Source: JAZKAR01 sp040389065 (GTDB lineage Bacteria; Pseudomonadota; Gammaproteobacteria; Burkholderiales; Casimicrobiaceae). Taken from it: a DNA stretch of 64,000 nt. Shown here in pieces: positions 7,315 through 16,901 of the stretch. A program made the position numbers and the translations under genes. Positions within the stretch are counted from its first letter, which is position 1; the number at the start of each line of letters is the position of its first letter. The notes beneath the pieces were generated by a model. That model worked only from the letters and a program-made list of their open reading frames with translations. It did no database searches and was not told the DNA's origin. The stretch lies in contig JAZKAR010000020.1 in NCBI GenBank assembly GCA_040389065.1, positions 1-64,000 on the forward strand, written 5' to 3'.

Positions 7315-10068
7315 ATGTATTTACAGAATCAGCTCAAAAAAATAAGTTTTTTATATCAGTTAACTGTTATTTTTACTGTAGCCATTGTAAGTCTTGCCCT
7401 TTTTTCTGCAGTGATGACTTCAGAAAAAGCAAATCAAACGATGCAAAGCTATATTCTAGGGCAAGGTTTAAGAATTACAGAGAGTCTGGCGAAGCAAAGT
7501 GCGCTAGCATTAGTGTATGGTTCAGGAGAAAATGCGCGAGAGGTAGTGGCAACAACGCTATCATTTCCCGATGTTGTTGAAGTAGAAATTTTAGATAATT
7601 CCCAAAAAACGTTACTATTACAAAATAAATTAAAAAAAAACTCTACTCATAAACATATACCGCCACCTGTTCCTAAAAATTTTACCCATTCAAAATTAGT
7701 TAGCGAAACAGAGGAAATTTGGCGTTTTGGTGCTCCTGTATTTGCAGATAGAGCAGAATCTTCTCCTTTTGAAATGGAAGAAAGAAAATCTGAGCTTTTA
7801 GGCTATGTGTTTGTCTCGCTCGGAAAAAGTACATTGAAGGATTTAGTGCGCTCATTATTTACTGGCAATGTAATTATTACCGTTTCTTTTGCAGTGGGAT
7901 TGCTTTTTGTTATGCGCTTATTGGTGTTACGTATAACACAACCTTTGCAAACCTTATCTCATTTAATGCAGCGCGCTGAATCAGGAGAATCTGGTATTCG
8001 TGCTAAACAAGAGGGGCCTAAAGAAATTATTGAAATGTCTTTAGCCTTTAATCAGATGATGTATGTGTTAGAAGAAAGAGAGCAAGAACTAACTTACTCA
8101 CGAGATGTAGCGCTTCGACTTGCTAAAGTTAAAACTCAGTTTGCAGCTACAGTTAGTCATGAATTACGAACGCCTCTTAACGGTGTTGTAGGCATGTTAG
8201 ATATGTTGCGAGAAACGCCCTTAAAAAAACGGCAGCAAGAATGTTTAGATGTGGCCTGGCGTTCTGCGTATTCCCTTGTTGAGTTAATTAATGACATCCT
8301 CGATTTTTCAAAAATGGAGGCAGGCAAACTTAATCTCGAAGAGATAGAGTTCGAATTAAGCAAAACAATTGAAGATGTTTTAGAACTGCTAGGCCAGCAG
8401 GCACAACAAAAGCATTTAGAGCTGGGCTATTGTATTTCGCCAGAGATAGCAAGCAGTATAAAAAGTGATCCTATGCGCTTGCGGCAATTACTCTTAAATT
8501 TAATTGGAAATGCCCTAAAATTTACGCTAGTAGGTGAAGTAGCATTAAGAGTGAATATCATTAAGCAAGATTCGAAAGCATTTCTTCGTTTTGAGGTAAG
8601 TGATACAGGTATAGGCATGAACCAACATGCTGCAGCTCATATATTTGAATCGTTTGCCCAGGCTGATAATTCAACAACACGTAAATTCGGAGGCACAGGT
8701 TTAGGCTTGGCAATTTCTAAGCAAATTGTTGACTTAATGGGTGGAGAGATTGGGGTGATCAGCGAAGTGGATAAGGGAGCAGTATTTTGGTTTACGATGC
8801 CCTATATTGCTTGCCAAAGTAGCGTTGCGCCTCTACAGCTACCTGATACACGTATTATGTTAGTAGAAGATAGTCTTATTCTGAGAGATTTTCTGAGAGG
8901 CTCTCTTGAGGCTGCGGCTATAAAACGGTATACATTTTGTCAAACGATAGAAAATCTTACAAATAAATTATTGGAAGCTAAGGCTGAGCCTTATGATTTT
9001 GTTATTGTTGATCAAGATACTGCGACTGAAGAGCATGCGATACAAGTCATTAGAGACATCCGTCAGTATGAAAGCTTGTGCCGAATTAAAATTATTTTAT
9101 TAGATCGTAAAGCCTCCCTCATGGGGAGTTTACCGGTTGGGGTAGATGCTTGTCTTGCAAAGCCCATGAGAAGCAGCGTTTTTATTCGTACATTAAAAGA
9201 ATTTATCGAAGATGAAAATAAAAAAAATTATAACGCTCGATCAAAAAATACTCAGTTGCTAGAAGGCCAATCAGATACAAAAGGCGATCATGATGAATCT
9301 TTTATGCCAAATGGATGTTTGGTATTAATTGCCGACGATAATCGAACTAATCGGATGGTAGCTGCTCGTATGTTTGCATCATCAGGATGCCAATGTGAGT
9401 TTGCTGTAAATGGAAAAGAAGCTTTAGAAGCAGCTAAAAAGAAAAAATATGATTTGATTTTAATGGATTGTAGCATGCCAGAAATGGATGGATACGAAGC
9501 TACGCAATATATACGAATACTAGAAAAAGAAACAAACTACCATACGTTGATCATTGCTCTTACTGCCAATACGCAACCAGGCGATAAAGAAAAGTGTCTA
9601 GAAGCTGGTATGGATGATTATATGTCTAAGCCTTTAACACTCGAGTCAGTCAAAGAGAAATTAGTGAAATGGATAGGTAAACAATCTACATTGACCGAAC
9701 ATATAAATGAAGAAATAAAAAATAAAGAGCGTGATTTTATTGAGCATGTATTTTTCAATACTATGTGGCAAAGTGTTGGTGATGTACTTGATCATTCTGC
9801 CTATGGTTTTTTTGAGGACATGCAAGAGTCTATTCAGCGCCTAGAGGAGCTGATACAAAAAGAGGATGAAAAAGCATTACAGGAAATCATTCGCTTAAAT
9901 AAAAAGGGTCATGAGGATAGTGCAATTTCTCTATTAGAACGTGCCACTGAATGCTTACCAGATAAAAATAAAATCAACGAGTATTCAAATTTAAACGATT
10001 TAAAAATACTTATGCCTCCTTTAAGGCATGCATTTGAAGAGATTTCACTGGTGCTTAGAAAAAATTAA
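7315..10068 (+). CDS. Hybrid sensor histidine kinase with two receiver domains
   Basis: A membrane sensor kinase of 917 residues. The start is the ATG at 7315, one base after the binding-protein stop; an upstream in-frame start would overlap that gene. Order: TM1 (about 12-35), a periplasmic domain of about 150 residues, TM2 (about 183-205), HAMP, HisKA with phospho-acceptor His282 in VSHELRTPLNG, HATPase with RQLLLNLIGNALKFT, DTGIGM and GGTGLGLAIS, receiver 1 with Asp566 (VIVDQDT; less conserved), receiver 2 with Asp718 (LILMDCSMPEMDGYEAT) and the TANTQ and SKPL residues, then about 130 residues with no clear HPt motif. The layout is BarA/TorS-like. Phosphotransfer to a separate HPt and response regulator is expected; neither is in the window. 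It is very probably cotranscribed with the binding protein. Confidence 0.93.
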   Translation: MYLQNQLKKISFLYQLTVIFTVAIVSLALFSAVMTSEKANQTMQSYILGQGLRITESLAKQSALALVYGSGENAREVVATTLSFPDVVEVEILDNSQKTLLLQNKLKKNSTHKHIPPPVPKNFTHSKLVSETEEIWRFGAPVFADRAESSPFEMEERKSELLGYVFVSLGKSTLKDLVRSLFTGNVIITVSFAVGLLFVMRLLVLRITQPLQTLSHLMQRAESGESGIRAKQEGPKEIIEMSLAFNQMMYVLEEREQELTYSRDVALRLAKVKTQFAATVSHELRTPLNGVVGMLDMLRETPLKKRQQECLDVAWRSAYSLVELINDILDFSKMEAGKLNLEEIEFELSKTIEDVLELLGQQAQQKHLELGYCISPEIASSIKSDPMRLRQLLLNLIGNALKFTLVGEVALRVNIIKQDSKAFLRFEVSDTGIGMNQHAAAHIFESFAQADNSTTRKFGGTGLGLAISKQIVDLMGGEIGVISEVDKGAVFWFTMPYIACQSSVAPLQLPDTRIMLVEDSLILRDFLRGSLEAAAIKRYTFCQTIENLTNKLLEAKAEPYDFVIVDQDTATEEHAIQVIRDIRQYESLCRIKIILLDRKASLMGSLPVGVDACLAKPMRSSVFIRTLKEFIEDENKKNYNARSKNTQLLEGQSDTKGDHDESFMPNGCLVLIADDNRTNRMVAARMFASSGCQCEFAVNGKEALEAAKKKKYDLILMDCSMPEMDGYEATQYIRILEKETNYHTLIIALTANTQPGDKEKCLEAGMDDYMSKPLTLESVKEKLVKWIGKQSTLTEHINEEIKNKERDFIEHVFFNTMWQSVGDVLDHSAYGFFEDMQESIQRLEELIQKEDEKALQEIIRLNKKGHEDSAISLLERATECLPDKNKINEYSNLNDLKILMPPLRHAFEEISLVLRKN

Positions 10069-10113
10069 AATGAGTTTTAGTAAAACTAAAAAAGTTATTG
10101 TTTGATTAATGCA

Positions 10114-10143
10114 TTGAATTTATTGCGTTTTATTGAGTATAAT
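10114..10143 (+). promoter_or_regulatory. Sigma70-type promoter for the outer-membrane barrel gene
   Basis: TTGAAT at 10114-10119 and a perfect TATAAT at 10138-10143 are separated by 18 bases. Transcription would start near 10150, giving a leader of about 30 bases before the GTG start at 10182. Confidence 0.6.
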
Positions 10144-10181
10144 TCCGCTTTCTTATAATTACTAAGTTACGGGATTGTATT

Positions 10182-10823
10182 GTGTTTAAACAAATTTCCA
10201 TTTTTTCTATTCTTGCCTTAAGCATTGCATCAATGGGCGCAAACGCGGCTTCGCCTGTAGAAGGGTTTTATGCAGGAGTAGGGGTAGGAGGAACTTACAC
10301 CAAGGTTGATAATTCAAATACTACTGAAAGAAAAGAAAGTGATTTCGGCTATAAAATTACTGGTGGCTATCGCTTAAATAAAAATGTGGGGCTAGAACTT
10401 GCTTATGCTGATTTAGGGAAAGTTTCTGCAGTAGCAACCAATGCTATTGCTTTAGTTAACAATGTACCTTCTGCTCTTAAGGGTACTTACAGGTTCAAAA
10501 ATGCATATACAGCAAGTATTGTAGGAACCTTGCCTTTAGCGAATAAACTAGAAGCATTTGGTCGTTTGGGCATTTATAACGTTCAGTCTGAATTAGGTTT
10601 AGAGGCAGGTGGTGTTAGTGCTACTCTTGCTAAAAAACATTATACGGGTGCAAATGTAGGCTTAGGTTTGAATTATGAGTTAACACCAAACTTAAATTTA
10701 AAAGGCGAATGGGAAAGTTATACAGGAGTCAAAACACCTTCATATACTACAACTGCAGGAACCATCTCTGAAGATAAAGGGGATGTCAATTTGTTTACCG
10801 CAGGTTTATCTTATAAGTTTTAA
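10182..10823 (+). CDS. Outer-membrane beta-barrel protein (OmpA/OmpW-like 8-strand barrel)
   Basis: A 213-residue exported protein. It starts at GTG 10182 with ACGGGA as ribosome site. A signal peptide of about 22 residues ends in ANAASP. The mature part begins GFYAGVGVGGTYTK, alternates polar and hydrophobic residues through a series of predicted strands (GYKITGGYRL, GLELAYADLG, LEAFGRLGIYNV, ANVGLGLNYEL, LKGEWESY), and ends GLSYKF with the terminal Phe expected for BAM recognition. The length and the YADLG motif fit the small OMP_b-brl/OmpA-transmembrane type barrel; no peptidoglycan-binding domain follows. It has its own promoter and a strong terminator, so it is monocistronic. Its function, whether a porin or a structural role, is unknown. 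Confidence 0.85.
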   Translation: MFKQISIFSILALSIASMGANAASPVEGFYAGVGVGGTYTKVDNSNTTERKESDFGYKITGGYRLNKNVGLELAYADLGKVSAVATNAIALVNNVPSALKGTYRFKNAYTASIVGTLPLANKLEAFGRLGIYNVQSELGLEAGGVSATLAKKHYTGANVGLGLNYELTPNLNLKGEWESYTGVKTPSYTTTAGTISEDKGDVNLFTAGLSYKF

Positions 10824-10870
10824 ATAGCGGCCTGCAAATATTCATTAGCAGTAAGTTATGGTTCGATCAA

Positions 10871-10906
10871 AAAAGAGTTACTTAACTATAAGTAACTCTT
10901 TTTTTT
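10871..10906. terminator. Bidirectional rho-independent terminator
   Basis: AAAAGAGTTACTTA at 10871-10884 pairs with its reverse complement starting at 10889 across a four-base loop, followed by a T-run to 10906. The A-run at the left makes it work on the minus strand too. It sits between the convergent barrel gene and accA. Confidence 0.88.
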
Positions 10907-10929
10907 GAAGACAACTTTAACTGCTACGA

Positions 10930-11904
10930 CTAATAAGCGCTTGAATCTTCAACTTCAAAACGACCATAACTCATTACTCTTCCTCGGCGGCGACGAATTA
11001 ACTCATCAGTAGAAAGCGTATTTAAATGGCGAAAGCTTTCTAATAGATGCTTTTTAAGGTAAGACGCAGTTTGAGCATGATCTCTATGCGCCCCACCAAT
11101 GGGTTCAGGAATTACTTTATCAATTAGCCCAAAGCCTTTTAACCTATGCGCTGTAATACCAAGCGTTTCAGCAGCATCAGCAGCGCGCTCCGCCGATTTC
11201 CAAAGAATAGACGCGCATCCCTCAGGAGAAATCACAGAGTAGGTTGAGTATTGCAGCATAAGTACTTGATCTGCAACAGCAATGGCTAATGCTCCTCCTG
11301 AACCGCCTTCCCCGATAATTGTGCTGATAATAGGCACGCGTAAAGCCGCCATTTCAAATAAGTTTCGTCCAATCGCTTCAGATTGGCCTCGTTCTTCAGC
11401 GCCAACACCAGGATAAGCACCGGGTGTATCAATAAAAGTAAAGACGGGCAAAGAAAATTTTTCTGCAAGTTTCATCAACCGTAAGGCTTTACGATAGCCT
11501 TCAGGGCGTGGCATACCAAAATTGCGATGAATTTTTTCTTTAGTATTACGTCCTTTTTGGTGCCCAATTACCATAGCAGCTTGCCCATCAAGGCGAGCTA
11601 ATCCACCAACAATAGCGGTATCGTCAGCAAAGTTTCGGTCGCCATGCAGTTCCTCAAAATGAGTAAACATATGCTGAATATAATCGAGTGTGTAAGGACG
11701 ATTAGGATGGCGTGCTACTTGCGAAACTTGCCAGGATGAAAGTTTGCTATACAAATCGTTAGTGAGTTGTTGGCTTTTTTTCTGAAGCCGATTGATTTCA
11801 TCAGAAATATCAACGGCTGAATCCTCATGAACATAGCGAAGTGCTTCGATCTTGTTTTGGAGGTCGGCAACCGGCTGTTCAAAATCTAGAAAAAAAGGTT
11901 TCAT
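10930..11904 (-). CDS. accA: Acetyl-CoA carboxylase carboxyltransferase subunit alpha
   Basis: AccA, with AccD, transfers the carboxyl group from carboxybiotin to acetyl-CoA to give malonyl-CoA, the first step of fatty-acid synthesis in the cytosol. The 324 residues match the usual length (about 320). The N-terminus has the [18 protein letters not shown] motif, and the core shows [11 protein letters not shown], the GDRNFADD segment, [26 protein letters not shown] and the [15 protein letters not shown] oxyanion region, followed by [15 protein letters not shown]. The gene is complete and alone on the minus strand, divergent from ribF across 216 bases. accD is not nearby, as in many proteobacteria. 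Confidence 0.98.
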   Translation of the reverse strand: MKPFFLDFEQPVADLQNKIEALRYVHEDSAVDISDEINRLQKKSQQLTNDLYSKLSSWQVSQVARHPNRPYTLDYIQHMFTHFEELHGDRNFADDTAIVGGLARLDGQAAMVIGHQKGRNTKEKIHRNFGMPRPEGYRKALRLMKLAEKFSLPVFTFIDTPGAYPGVGAEERGQSEAIGRNLFEMAALRVPIISTIIGEGGSGGALAIAVADQVLMLQYSTYSVISPEGCASILWKSAERAADAAETLGITAHRLKGFGLIDKVIPEPIGGAHRDHAQTASYLKKHLLESFRHLNTLSTDELIRRRRGRVMSYGRFEVEDSSAY

Positions 11905-12120
11905 GCGTGCGTGTCTCGAACGTCCTCTAAAGAACCTACATCATACATCAAATGATCAGCTTTTGAAGTGCTTGCGTAGTGTACAATGCGCTATTATTTT
12001 TGTTTTTACCGGCTTAACCCTAATGATAACTTTATTTGGAGATGCTAATTGCCTTTGCAGAAGAGTTGGTTCTGCGCATGCATCCTTTAAACTAATTGAT
12101 TTAACTAAACTTGTTTCGCT

Positions 12121-13074
12121 ATGCAGGTAATTCGTAATGTGCATCGTGCATCTCTTGCGTCGCTTAATAAAGAGCCTGTTGCATTAACAATTGGCAACTT
12201 TGATGGATTCCATCGTGGGCACTGTCTGTTAGTAGAACAGGTTCAGCAAACTGCAAAAGCTTTAGGTGTGCGTTCTGCCTTATTGAGCTTTTCGCCCTCG
12301 CCCTCGCATTTTTTTTCTAAAACCTCCTCGAAATCAGTCGTGATGTCATGGCGTGATCGTCTGAAATGGTTGCAAAATAAGGGCATCGATCGCGTTCATA
12401 TTCTTCATTTCGATGCTCAACTGGCAGCATGTCGCGCAGAAAGTTTCTTAGATCAAGTATTGTGTGAGCGAGTACAGGCACACCATATTATTGTAGGCGA
12501 TGATTTTCACTTTGGTTATCGACGTGAAGGTTCTCCTGAATGGCTTGTGCAGCATGCTCCCCAGCGTGGGGTAGGCGTGACATGCGTTCCTGCACAGCTA
12601 GATGGTGGTCGGAGGATTTCAAGTAGCTGGATACGAGAAGCGCTAGCGAAAGGAGATGTTGAAACAGCTATACGATTATTAGGGCGCCCTTATCAGTTAC
12701 GAGGAAGAGTGCGTCAAGGTGCGCAAAGAGGAAGAACTTGGGGGTTTCCTACCCTTAATCTTAACCCTTCACAGTACCCTTTAATAAGAGGGGTATTTCG
12801 TGTTAGTGTGGAAATTCCTGGTATTGATTATCCGGTTGCTGGCATTGCAAATGTAGGGCAACGCCCAACGCTTGAAGAGCATAACCCACCTGTTTCGATA
12901 GAAATTCATTTGCTTGAAGAAGGTAGTTGGAATCTTTATGGTTATAAAGTTAACGTAAGCTTTTTAGAAAAATGCCGCGATGAGCAAAAATTTGAATCGT
13001 TTGAGTTATTAAAACAACAGATAGCGCTTGATGTGCAGTGGGCAAAAATGCGTTTTGCGCAGGAAAGCAGTTAA
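12121..13074 (+). CDS. ribF: Bifunctional riboflavin kinase/FMN adenylyltransferase
   Basis: RibF phosphorylates riboflavin to FMN and adenylylates it to FAD. The 317-residue protein has the N-terminal nucleotidyltransferase domain with TIGNFDGFHRGH (residues about 23-34), VGDDFHFGYRREG and RRISSSWIREAL, then the C-terminal kinase domain with LLGRPYQLRGRV, GRTWGFPTLNL (the PTLNL motif binds Mg-ATP) and GIANVGQRPT. The ATG at 12121 has no strong ribosome site in front, but the N-terminus matches the family. It precedes ileS-lspA in the order common in proteobacteria, with an unusual 268-base spacer that carries an inverted-repeat element. Confidence 0.97.
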   Translation: MQVIRNVHRASLASLNKEPVALTIGNFDGFHRGHCLLVEQVQQTAKALGVRSALLSFSPSPSHFFSKTSSKSVVMSWRDRLKWLQNKGIDRVHILHFDAQLAACRAESFLDQVLCERVQAHHIIVGDDFHFGYRREGSPEWLVQHAPQRGVGVTCVPAQLDGGRRISSSWIREALAKGDVETAIRLLGRPYQLRGRVRQGAQRGRTWGFPTLNLNPSQYPLIRGVFRVSVEIPGIDYPVAGIANVGQRPTLEEHNPPVSIEIHLLEEGSWNLYGYKVNVSFLEKCRDEQKFESFELLKQQIALDVQWAKMRFAQESS

Positions 13075-13191
13075 TTTTAAACCCTACTAGCTAGCAAGCG
13101 TTCATTGGTTGGGTTAGCAGTGAAAGCTAGGGGTATATAGAGCTTTAACATAGCTATAAAAAACTTAAGACGCGAAAAAATTACCAGTTAG

Positions 13192-13276
13192 GGCTTACGT
13201 AAAACCTTTCTAAAGCCTTTGCATCAAGGGTTATGACGAGACACCATAAGCTCTCTAGAACAGTTGTACGTAAGTC
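13192..13276. repeat. 85-bp element with imperfect terminal inverted repeats
   Basis: GGCTTACGTAAAAC at 13192-13205 and the reverse complement GACTTACGTACAAC at 13263-13276 match at 12 of 14 positions. The element lies in the ribF-ileS gap and carries no coding frame. Size and layout resemble the palindromic repeats found later in the window, but the end sequence differs (CTTACGTA rather than GTTACGCA). It could be a small non-autonomous mobile element. Confidence 0.5.
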
Positions 13277-13342
13277 TTAAGAAAATAAATCATTGATGAG
13301 TTAGATAGAATGAAAACTATCTAAGGATATAAAAGGAAGAAG

Positions 13343-16192
13343 ATGTCAGATTATCGTAAAACCTTAAATATGCCTGAAACGTCCTTTCCTATGCGGGGAG
13401 ACTTGGCAAAGCGTGAACCTTTATGGGTAGAGGCCTGGCATTCTCGTAAATTGTATCAACGGTTGCGCGAAAAAACGAAGGGTCGCCCCTTATTTGTATT
13501 GCATGATGGGCCACCCTATGCAAATGGTGATATTCATATTGGTCATGCGGTAAATAAAATCCTTAAAGACATTATTGTTAAAAGTAAAACCTTAGAAGGT
13601 TTTGATGCCCCTTATGTACCGGGATGGGATTGCCACGGTTTGCCGATTGAGCATCAAGTTGAAAAACAGCATGGGAAAAATATTCCTCCTGAAAAAGCGC
13701 GAGAATATTGCCGAGAATTTGCGCAAAGCCAAATAGAACGTCAAAAAGCAGATTTTATTCGCTTGGGTGTATTAGGCGATTGGGACACTCCCTATCGAAC
13801 CATGGCATTTGAGACCGAAGCAGAAGAAATTCGAGTGCTAGGAAAAATTTTAGAGCGCGGCTACATCTATCGTGGTTTAAAACCGGTCAATTGGTGCATT
13901 GATTGCCGATCAGCATTGGCAGAGGCTGAAGTAGAGTATGAAGATAAAGTTTCTACCGCAATTGATGTAGGATTCATCGTAGATAAAGCGGATGTAGTCT
14001 CTTTGTTGGGTAAAAATGCAGATATTAGCGTTGAGAAGATTTTTGCGGATATAGAGCAAATAGAAGCTGTGATTTGGACAACTACGCCTTGGACCTTGCC
14101 TGCAAATCAAGCAATATGTGTTCATCCTGATTTACCTTATGTCATCATAAAATCAGGCAGTAAAGCATATATTTTGGCAGAGGCTCTATGGGAGTCTGCT
14201 GCTGAAAGAATGAAACTTGAAAACCCTCAAAGAGTTTGGCCTGTTGAGGGCAGCTTATCGCAGCTGGATGGTTTAACGCTTACGCGCTGCGAGGAATGGG
14301 GCAGAGGGCTGGAAGCACAGCATCCATTTCAGAATCGTAAAGTGCCTATCATTCATGGGGCGCATGTTACTACCGAGGCTGGAACAGGGTTGGTACATAC
14401 AGCTCCGGCACACGGAGTGGATGATTTTAACGTTGCTAAGTTAGAAGGTGTGTCGCTAGATAACAACCCTGTAGGTAGTGATGGACGTTTTTTACCTAAT
14501 GTACCTGATGTTGGCGGCTTAAGTATAAAAGAGGCTGAACCTATCATTTTAGAGTTGTTAAGCGCTCAAGGTTTACTCCATTCAAAGATTAAATATCCGC
14601 ATAGTTACCCTCATTGCTGGCGTCATAAGACACCCATTATTTTTAGGGCAACAACGCAATGGTTTATTGGTTTGGAGCAAAAGGCTGGCAATGAGAGTCA
14701 AACGCTTCGCGATATTGCGAATCAGGCGGTAGATAATACCGAGTTTTATCCTTCATGGGGGCGTGCACGGCTCGAGTCTATGATTCGTAATCGGCCTGAT
14801 TGGTGTATCTCGCGTCAAAGAAACTGGGGGGTTCCATTACCTTTTTTTGTGCATAAAGAAACGGGCGAACTGCATCCTGAAACACAAAGAATTTTAAAAG
14901 AGGTCGCTGATAAAGTAGCCCGGCAAGGCCTAGATGTTTGGTTTGCTCTCACTCCCCAAGAATTAGGAGTAGATGAGAACCAATATGATAAATTAAAAGA
15001 TACGCTTGATGTATGGTTTGATTCAGGTATTACTCACGCCTCTGTATTAAAGTCACGCCCCGATTTACAGTGGCCTGCCGACTTATACCTTGAGGGTTCA
15101 GACCAACATAGAGGATGGTTTCAATCATCATTATTAACTGCCTGTGCTTTAGAGGGCAAAGCGCCTTATAAAGCCTTATTGACACATGGTTTTGTGGTCG
15201 ATGGGCAAGGTTATAAAATGAGTAAGTCTAAAGGTAACGTAGTTGCACCTCAGAAAGTTGCAGGTACGTTAGGGGCTGAAATGATCCGTTTATGGGCAGC
15301 TTCCACTGATTATTCAGGGGAAATGTCGATTTCGGATGCAATTCTAAAGCAGGTAGTAGAAGGTTATCGCCGTATTCGTAATACCTTACGTTTTTTGTTG
15401 GCGAATACGTCAGATTTTGATGTTGAAAAAGAGGTGTTGCCTGTTGATCAATGGCTAACGCTTGATAAATATATGCTGGCATTAACGCGAAGGTTAGAAA
15501 AAACGATTCGTGCTAAGTATGAGGCATATGATTTTCACGCTGTTGTTCAGGCTTTGCATGGCTTTTGCTCAGAGGAGCTTGGCGGTTTTTACTTAGATAT
15601 TCTTAAAGATCGTTTGTATACCTCAGGTGCGAAAAGTCATGCACGTCGCTCTGCTCAAAGCGCGCTTTTCTTGATTACGCAAGTATTGTTACGCTTAATG
15701 GCACCTATTTTAAGCTTTACTGCAGAAGAAGCATGGGCAGTGCTAACACCCGATCAAGAAAGTAGTATTTTCTTTGAAAAATGGGGCAACGTTTTACCCG
15801 AATGTTTAGAAGCTGAAGAAATGCTTTTGCTAGATCAGTGGGGCGCTATTCGCCTCGTCAGGGCAGATGTATTAAAAGCGCTTGAAACAGTCAGGCAAAA
15901 TGGAGAAATAGGATCATCATTAGCAGCTCATCTTGATATTGAAGCTCCTGAGTCAGTGTTTGTGTCATTGCAAGCATTAGGAGAAGATCTCAAATTTATC
16001 ATGATGACGTCGAGCCTGCATTTAACCTTAGGTAGCTCTCTGAAAATCAATGTTGCGCCCGCAGCAGGAACAAAATGTGAGCGTTGTTGGCATATTCGAG
16101 AAGATGTAGGAACGCATTCAAACTATCAAACAATCTGCGGTCGCTGTATCAGCAATGTGTATGGTGAGGGGGAGGTGCGTAAGCATGCCTGA
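13343..16192 (+). CDS. ileS: Isoleucyl-tRNA synthetase
   Basis: Charges tRNA-Ile in the cytosol. The 949 residues agree with the bacterial class (about 940). HIGH is at residues 65-68 and KMSKS at 625-629, both intact, and the editing domain between them has the [13 protein letters not shown] motif. The C-terminal zinc finger has [10 protein letters not shown] followed by CGRC. The start at 13343 has AGGAAGAAG directly upstream. The CERCW zinc-finger form is typical of the bacterial IleS type sensitive to mupirocin, but this was judged by eye only. Its end overlaps the lspA start by 8 bases, so translation of the two is probably coupled. Confidence 0.99.
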   Translation: MSDYRKTLNMPETSFPMRGDLAKREPLWVEAWHSRKLYQRLREKTKGRPLFVLHDGPPYANGDIHIGHAVNKILKDIIVKSKTLEGFDAPYVPGWDCHGLPIEHQVEKQHGKNIPPEKAREYCREFAQSQIERQKADFIRLGVLGDWDTPYRTMAFETEAEEIRVLGKILERGYIYRGLKPVNWCIDCRSALAEAEVEYEDKVSTAIDVGFIVDKADVVSLLGKNADISVEKIFADIEQIEAVIWTTTPWTLPANQAICVHPDLPYVIIKSGSKAYILAEALWESAAERMKLENPQRVWPVEGSLSQLDGLTLTRCEEWGRGLEAQHPFQNRKVPIIHGAHVTTEAGTGLVHTAPAHGVDDFNVAKLEGVSLDNNPVGSDGRFLPNVPDVGGLSIKEAEPIILELLSAQGLLHSKIKYPHSYPHCWRHKTPIIFRATTQWFIGLEQKAGNESQTLRDIANQAVDNTEFYPSWGRARLESMIRNRPDWCISRQRNWGVPLPFFVHKETGELHPETQRILKEVADKVARQGLDVWFALTPQELGVDENQYDKLKDTLDVWFDSGITHASVLKSRPDLQWPADLYLEGSDQHRGWFQSSLLTACALEGKAPYKALLTHGFVVDGQGYKMSKSKGNVVAPQKVAGTLGAEMIRLWAASTDYSGEMSISDAILKQVVEGYRRIRNTLRFLLANTSDFDVEKEVLPVDQWLTLDKYMLALTRRLEKTIRAKYEAYDFHAVVQALHGFCSEELGGFYLDILKDRLYTSGAKSHARRSAQSALFLITQVLLRLMAPILSFTAEEAWAVLTPDQESSIFFEKWGNVLPECLEAEEMLLLDQWGAIRLVRADVLKALETVRQNGEIGSSLAAHLDIEAPESVFVSLQALGEDLKFIMMTSSLHLTLGSSLKINVAPAAGTKCERCWHIREDVGTHSNYQTICGRCISNVYGEGEVRKHA

Positions 16193-16745
16193 TATTTCAA
16201 AGCCATCGCTCAATGCTGACGACTCCTTAACTAAATCTTCAAAGAGTACTGAAGAGGTTGTAGTAAATAAGCGGCTTCCTGTGTGGGTTTGGATTGCTAC
16301 AGTATTGGTAGTGGTCTTTGATCAGTTTACGAAGTGGGTGGTATTAAAAACTATCCCATTTGGAGAAGTTAAGCCAGTTTTGCCCTTTTTAAGCTTTACG
16401 CTTACTTTTAACTCTGGCGCAGCGTTTAGTTTTTTGGCTTCTTCAGGAGGGTGGCAGCGCTATTTATTTACGGTAGTAGCTATTGTAGTTTCTATTTGGT
16501 TAGTTCAAGAGCTAAAAAAAACTTCCATAGCGTTGCAGCAGTGGGGATTACTCCTCATTTTAGGGGGGGCATTAGGCAACCTCTATGATCGTATCGCTTA
16601 TGGGCATGTGGTTGATTTTATTTTGGTTCATTGGCAAAGCTGGTCGTTTTCAGTTTTTAATATCGCCGATTCTGCTATTAGTATTGGAGTTGCCTTACTT
16701 ATTATGGCAATTATTTTAGATAAAACGCCGATTGAAAAGTCATAA
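16185..16745 (+). CDS. lspA: Lipoprotein signal peptidase (SPase II)
   Basis: An inner-membrane aspartyl protease that cleaves prolipoproteins before the lipid-modified Cys. The chosen ATG at 16185 lies inside ileS after GGGGAGG; an upstream in-frame start at 16155 would only extend into ileS. The 186-residue protein has a cytoplasmic tail of about 30 residues and four TM segments. Catalytic and conserved motifs are [24 protein letters not shown] (Asp) and [10 protein letters not shown] (Asp). It is translationally coupled to ileS. The ispH/fkpB genes that often follow in proteobacteria are replaced by the cytochrome oxidase operon. Confidence 0.97.
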   Translation: MPDISKPSLNADDSLTKSSKSTEEVVVNKRLPVWVWIATVLVVVFDQFTKWVVLKTIPFGEVKPVLPFLSFTLTFNSGAAFSFLASSGGWQRYLFTVVAIVVSIWLVQELKKTSIALQQWGLLLILGGALGNLYDRIAYGHVVDFILVHWQSWSFSVFNIADSAISIGVALLIMAIILDKTPIEKS

Positions 16746-16832
16746 AGCAATGAATTTAAAAAAATTAAATATTTGTTTTTAAATATAATTTTTTGTTTTT
16801 GTTGGTGAAGGATTAAGGATTTATCGAAAAAT

Positions 16833-16864
16833 CCGACTCACTAACAAGGGAATACCGCTATAAT
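16833..16864 (+). promoter_or_regulatory. Putative promoter of the cytochrome oxidase operon
   Basis: A perfect TATAAT at 16859-16864 lies 38 bases before the coxB start. The -35 region (around CCGACTCA at 16833) is weak, so an activator may be needed. Confidence 0.5.
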
Positions 16865-16901
16865 GCGCAATCGACGTTTTGGTTAAGAGGACGTGTTTTT
16901 T

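Noticed and set aside
11852..12130. 92-residue frame between accA and ribF
   Set aside because: It overlaps the accA 5' end on the opposite strand and the ribF start, with no ribosome site or homology visible.
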